NCBI GenBank assembly: GCA_016281675.1
Contig: JAEEJD010000023.1
Location: 1 to 6,889, forward strand
Origin: Lachnospiraceae bacterium
Lineage (GTDB): Bacteria > Bacillota_A > Clostridia > Lachnospirales > Lachnospiraceae
DNA length: 6,889 bases
Direction of reading: 5' to 3'
Both the position numbers and the translations under genes were made by a program. Shown here piece after piece: positions 5,646-6,889 of this stretch (positions are counted from its first letter, which is position 1; every line of letters begins with the position of its first letter). The notes under the pieces were generated by a model. That model ran no database searches. It saw nothing but the letters and a program-made list of their open reading frames with translations, and was not told where the DNA came from.

Positions 5646-6539
5646 ATGCAGGGTGTGAATGTATTTGAAAACGGAATAGGGTATCTTGCCAAGTGCCTGG
5701 GGCTGTATACGGCCGGGACGGGCTTCTTTGCGCTGTACCTGATCGCGATCCTGTTCATTCTCGTAAAAGGGAGCAAAAAGGACAGGCAGCTCTTCATACC
5801 TCAGGCGGTCATGCTCGTTGTCACGGTGTTCAATCCGGTAACACCGCTCGTCCTCGATAAGATATTTGACGTTAACAGCGAGTATTACAGGCTGTTCTGG
5901 ATCGCACCGGTCATAATTATCGTCCCGTATGTCGCAACAACGCTCATATACGATGACGGCCTGAAAAAACAGAGGGCTCTTATCGTCGCTCTCACGGTGG
6001 CCATGTTCATATTCGGCGGAAACTTTGTGTACGGAGAAGGTATAAAAATCGCACAGAACATATACAGGATACCGGATGAACTTATCACGATATCGGAGAT
6101 GATACATGAAGACTCACAAACGGAGTATGCAAAGGCGTTCTTCGAATACGAATACAATATGGAAATACGCCAGTACGATCCGAAGATGCTCCTGTGTGTT
6201 GACAGGGAGGATTACATATATGCCGTGAACTATTCATATACGGATGAGATGCTTGAGGACGAGACCAGGCCTCAAAATGTGCTTCTGGCGCTCCTTGTCA
6301 GGAATCAGAGGGTGGATGAGGAGGAACTTTGCGCTGCACTTGACGCTACTGATACACAGTACGTTGTCCTTACAAAAGGCCATCCGCAGACGGCTTTCGT
6401 CAAAAAGGCCGGACTGTATGAGATAGGACAGACTCCGACACATATCGTATTCAGATATGACCTTGCCGAGCCGGTCGAGCATGAGCTTGTAGATTATACC
6501 GGTGTCGAGCACAGGTTCAGTTACAGGAGGCTCAAATGA
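5646..6539 (+). CDS. membrane protein with extracytoplasmic C-domain, C-terminal half of a DUF6077-like family member
   Basis: A 297-residue protein with four hydrophobic segments (about 15-41, 50-70, 82-103, 108-126), then a soluble domain (about 127-297) probably outside the membrane. EYYRLFWIAP (79-88) at a helix start and IRQYDPKMLLCVDRE (174-188) look like conserved family landmarks. TQYVVLTKG (237-245), followed by a G-L-Y-E-I strand and VFRYD (268-272), forms a compact alpha/beta end. The ATG has GAGG (5637-5640) 5 bases upstream and lies 2 bases after the preceding TAG, in a different frame. It may be a true second subunit of a split protein, or half of a gene broken by a frameshift. 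The frame is open upstream only to 5610, so an overlap of about 34 bases exists in which a shift could join the two halves. Its end overlaps the next start by ATGA. Confidence 0.72.
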   Translation: MQGVNVFENGIGYLAKCLGLYTAGTGFFALYLIAILFILVKGSKKDRQLFIPQAVMLVVTVFNPVTPLVLDKIFDVNSEYYRLFWIAPVIIIVPYVATTLIYDDGLKKQRALIVALTVAMFIFGGNFVYGEGIKIAQNIYRIPDELITISEMIHEDSQTEYAKAFFEYEYNMEIRQYDPKMLLCVDREDYIYAVNYSYTDEMLEDETRPQNVLLALLVRNQRVDEEELCAALDATDTQYVVLTKGHPQTAFVKKAGLYEIGQTPTHIVFRYDLAEPVEHELVDYTGVEHRFSYRRLK

Positions 6540-6889
6540 GGCTTACCGTTTTTACTCCGACATACAACAGAAGAGAACTTCTCGCACGTGCATATAAGAG
6601 CTTAACGGTCCAGACGTCTAAAGATTTCGAATGGCTGATAGTTGATGACGGATCTACCGACGGGACCGATGACGAGGTCAAAAAGTGGATCGATGAAGGA
6701 CTTATTCCGATACGCTACAGGTACAGGGAAAACGGCGGAAAGATGCGGGCTCACAACACCGGCGTGGCTATGTGCGAAACACCTCTTTTCCTCTGCCTGG
6801 ACTCGGATGATTATCTGACGCCGACTGCCGTCTCGGATCTTCTTGCGGCATACGATGATGCGAAGAAGAATGAGACCGAAAACGAAAAG
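6536..6889 (+). CDS. glycosyltransferase family 2 (GT-A fold), N-terminal part, runs off the window
   Basis: The first 118 residues are present and the frame is open to the last base. MRLTVFTPTYNR (1-12) is the classic first strand and nucleotide-binding turn of GT2 enzymes. WLIVDDGSTDGT (33-44) carries the conserved nucleotide-sugar-binding Asp pair. ENGGKMRAHNTGV (65-77) is the helix segment, and LDSDDYL (88-94) contains the D-x-D metal site. The protein is soluble so far and would act on the cytoplasmic side, moving a sugar from a nucleotide donor to a lipid-linked glycan. Sugar and acceptor cannot be read from the sequence; rhamnose is an option given rfbD nearby. AGGAGG (6525-6530) lies 5 bases before the ATG, which overlaps the previous stop as ATGA, placing the gene in the same operon. 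Confidence 0.95.
   Translation, partial: MRLTVFTPTYNRRELLARAYKSLTVQTSKDFEWLIVDDGSTDGTDDEVKKWIDEGLIPIRYRYRENGGKMRAHNTGVAMCETPLFLCLDSDDYLTPTAVSDLLAAYDDAKKNETENEK

Noticed and set aside
1..6889. tRNA, rRNA, CRISPR arrays, insertion sequences or attachment sites
   Set aside because: I looked on both strands for cloverleaf-like sequences, regular spaced repeats, transposase motifs and terminal inverted repeats and saw none.

Overview
The window looks like chromosomal DNA from a low-to-mid GC Clostridia, most likely a member of the Lachnospiraceae. This rests on strong GGAGG-type ribosome sites, tightly packed genes, a clostridial-looking HPr C-terminus and membrane protein families that I associate with surface-polysaccharide loci of that group. 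The assignment is from general knowledge, not a database search.

Layout. (1) Bases 2-100 are the last 33 codons of an HPr-family phosphocarrier on the + strand. (2) A perfect 12-bp hairpin at 113-140, with A and T runs at its two ends, can terminate transcription from both sides. (3) A complete dTDP-4-dehydrorhamnose reductase gene (rfbD) lies on the - strand at 167-1030. (4) A 106-bp divergent intergenic region (1031-1136) carries back-to-back promoter candidates whose -10 boxes share one palindrome, AGTATACT. (5) From 1137 to the window end runs one compact + strand operon of six genes with overlaps or gaps of a few bases: a 13-14 helix GT-C-like membrane protein; a short membrane protein with an extracytoplasmic C-domain; a membrane protein fused to a second module; two genes that look like the N- and C-terminal halves of one large membrane protein; and the start of a family 2 glycosyltransferase that continues past the window.

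The likely theme is synthesis of a rhamnose-containing cell-surface glycan. RfbD makes dTDP-L-rhamnose, the GT2 enzyme transfers sugars on the cytoplasmic face, and the membrane proteins would act at or across the membrane. Their exact activities are not established by the sequence.

The most unusual part is 2644-6539. The products of 2644-3327 and 3327-4580 look by eye like diverged copies of the C-half and N-half of the protein encoded by 4585-5643 plus 5646-6539, in swapped order. The 3327-4580 gene also carries, after a strong internal ribosome site and ATG at 4155, a single-helix anchored module resembling the first part of a metallo-beta-lactamase fold in which every position expected to bind metal is substituted. 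These homologies are visual and need profile searches.
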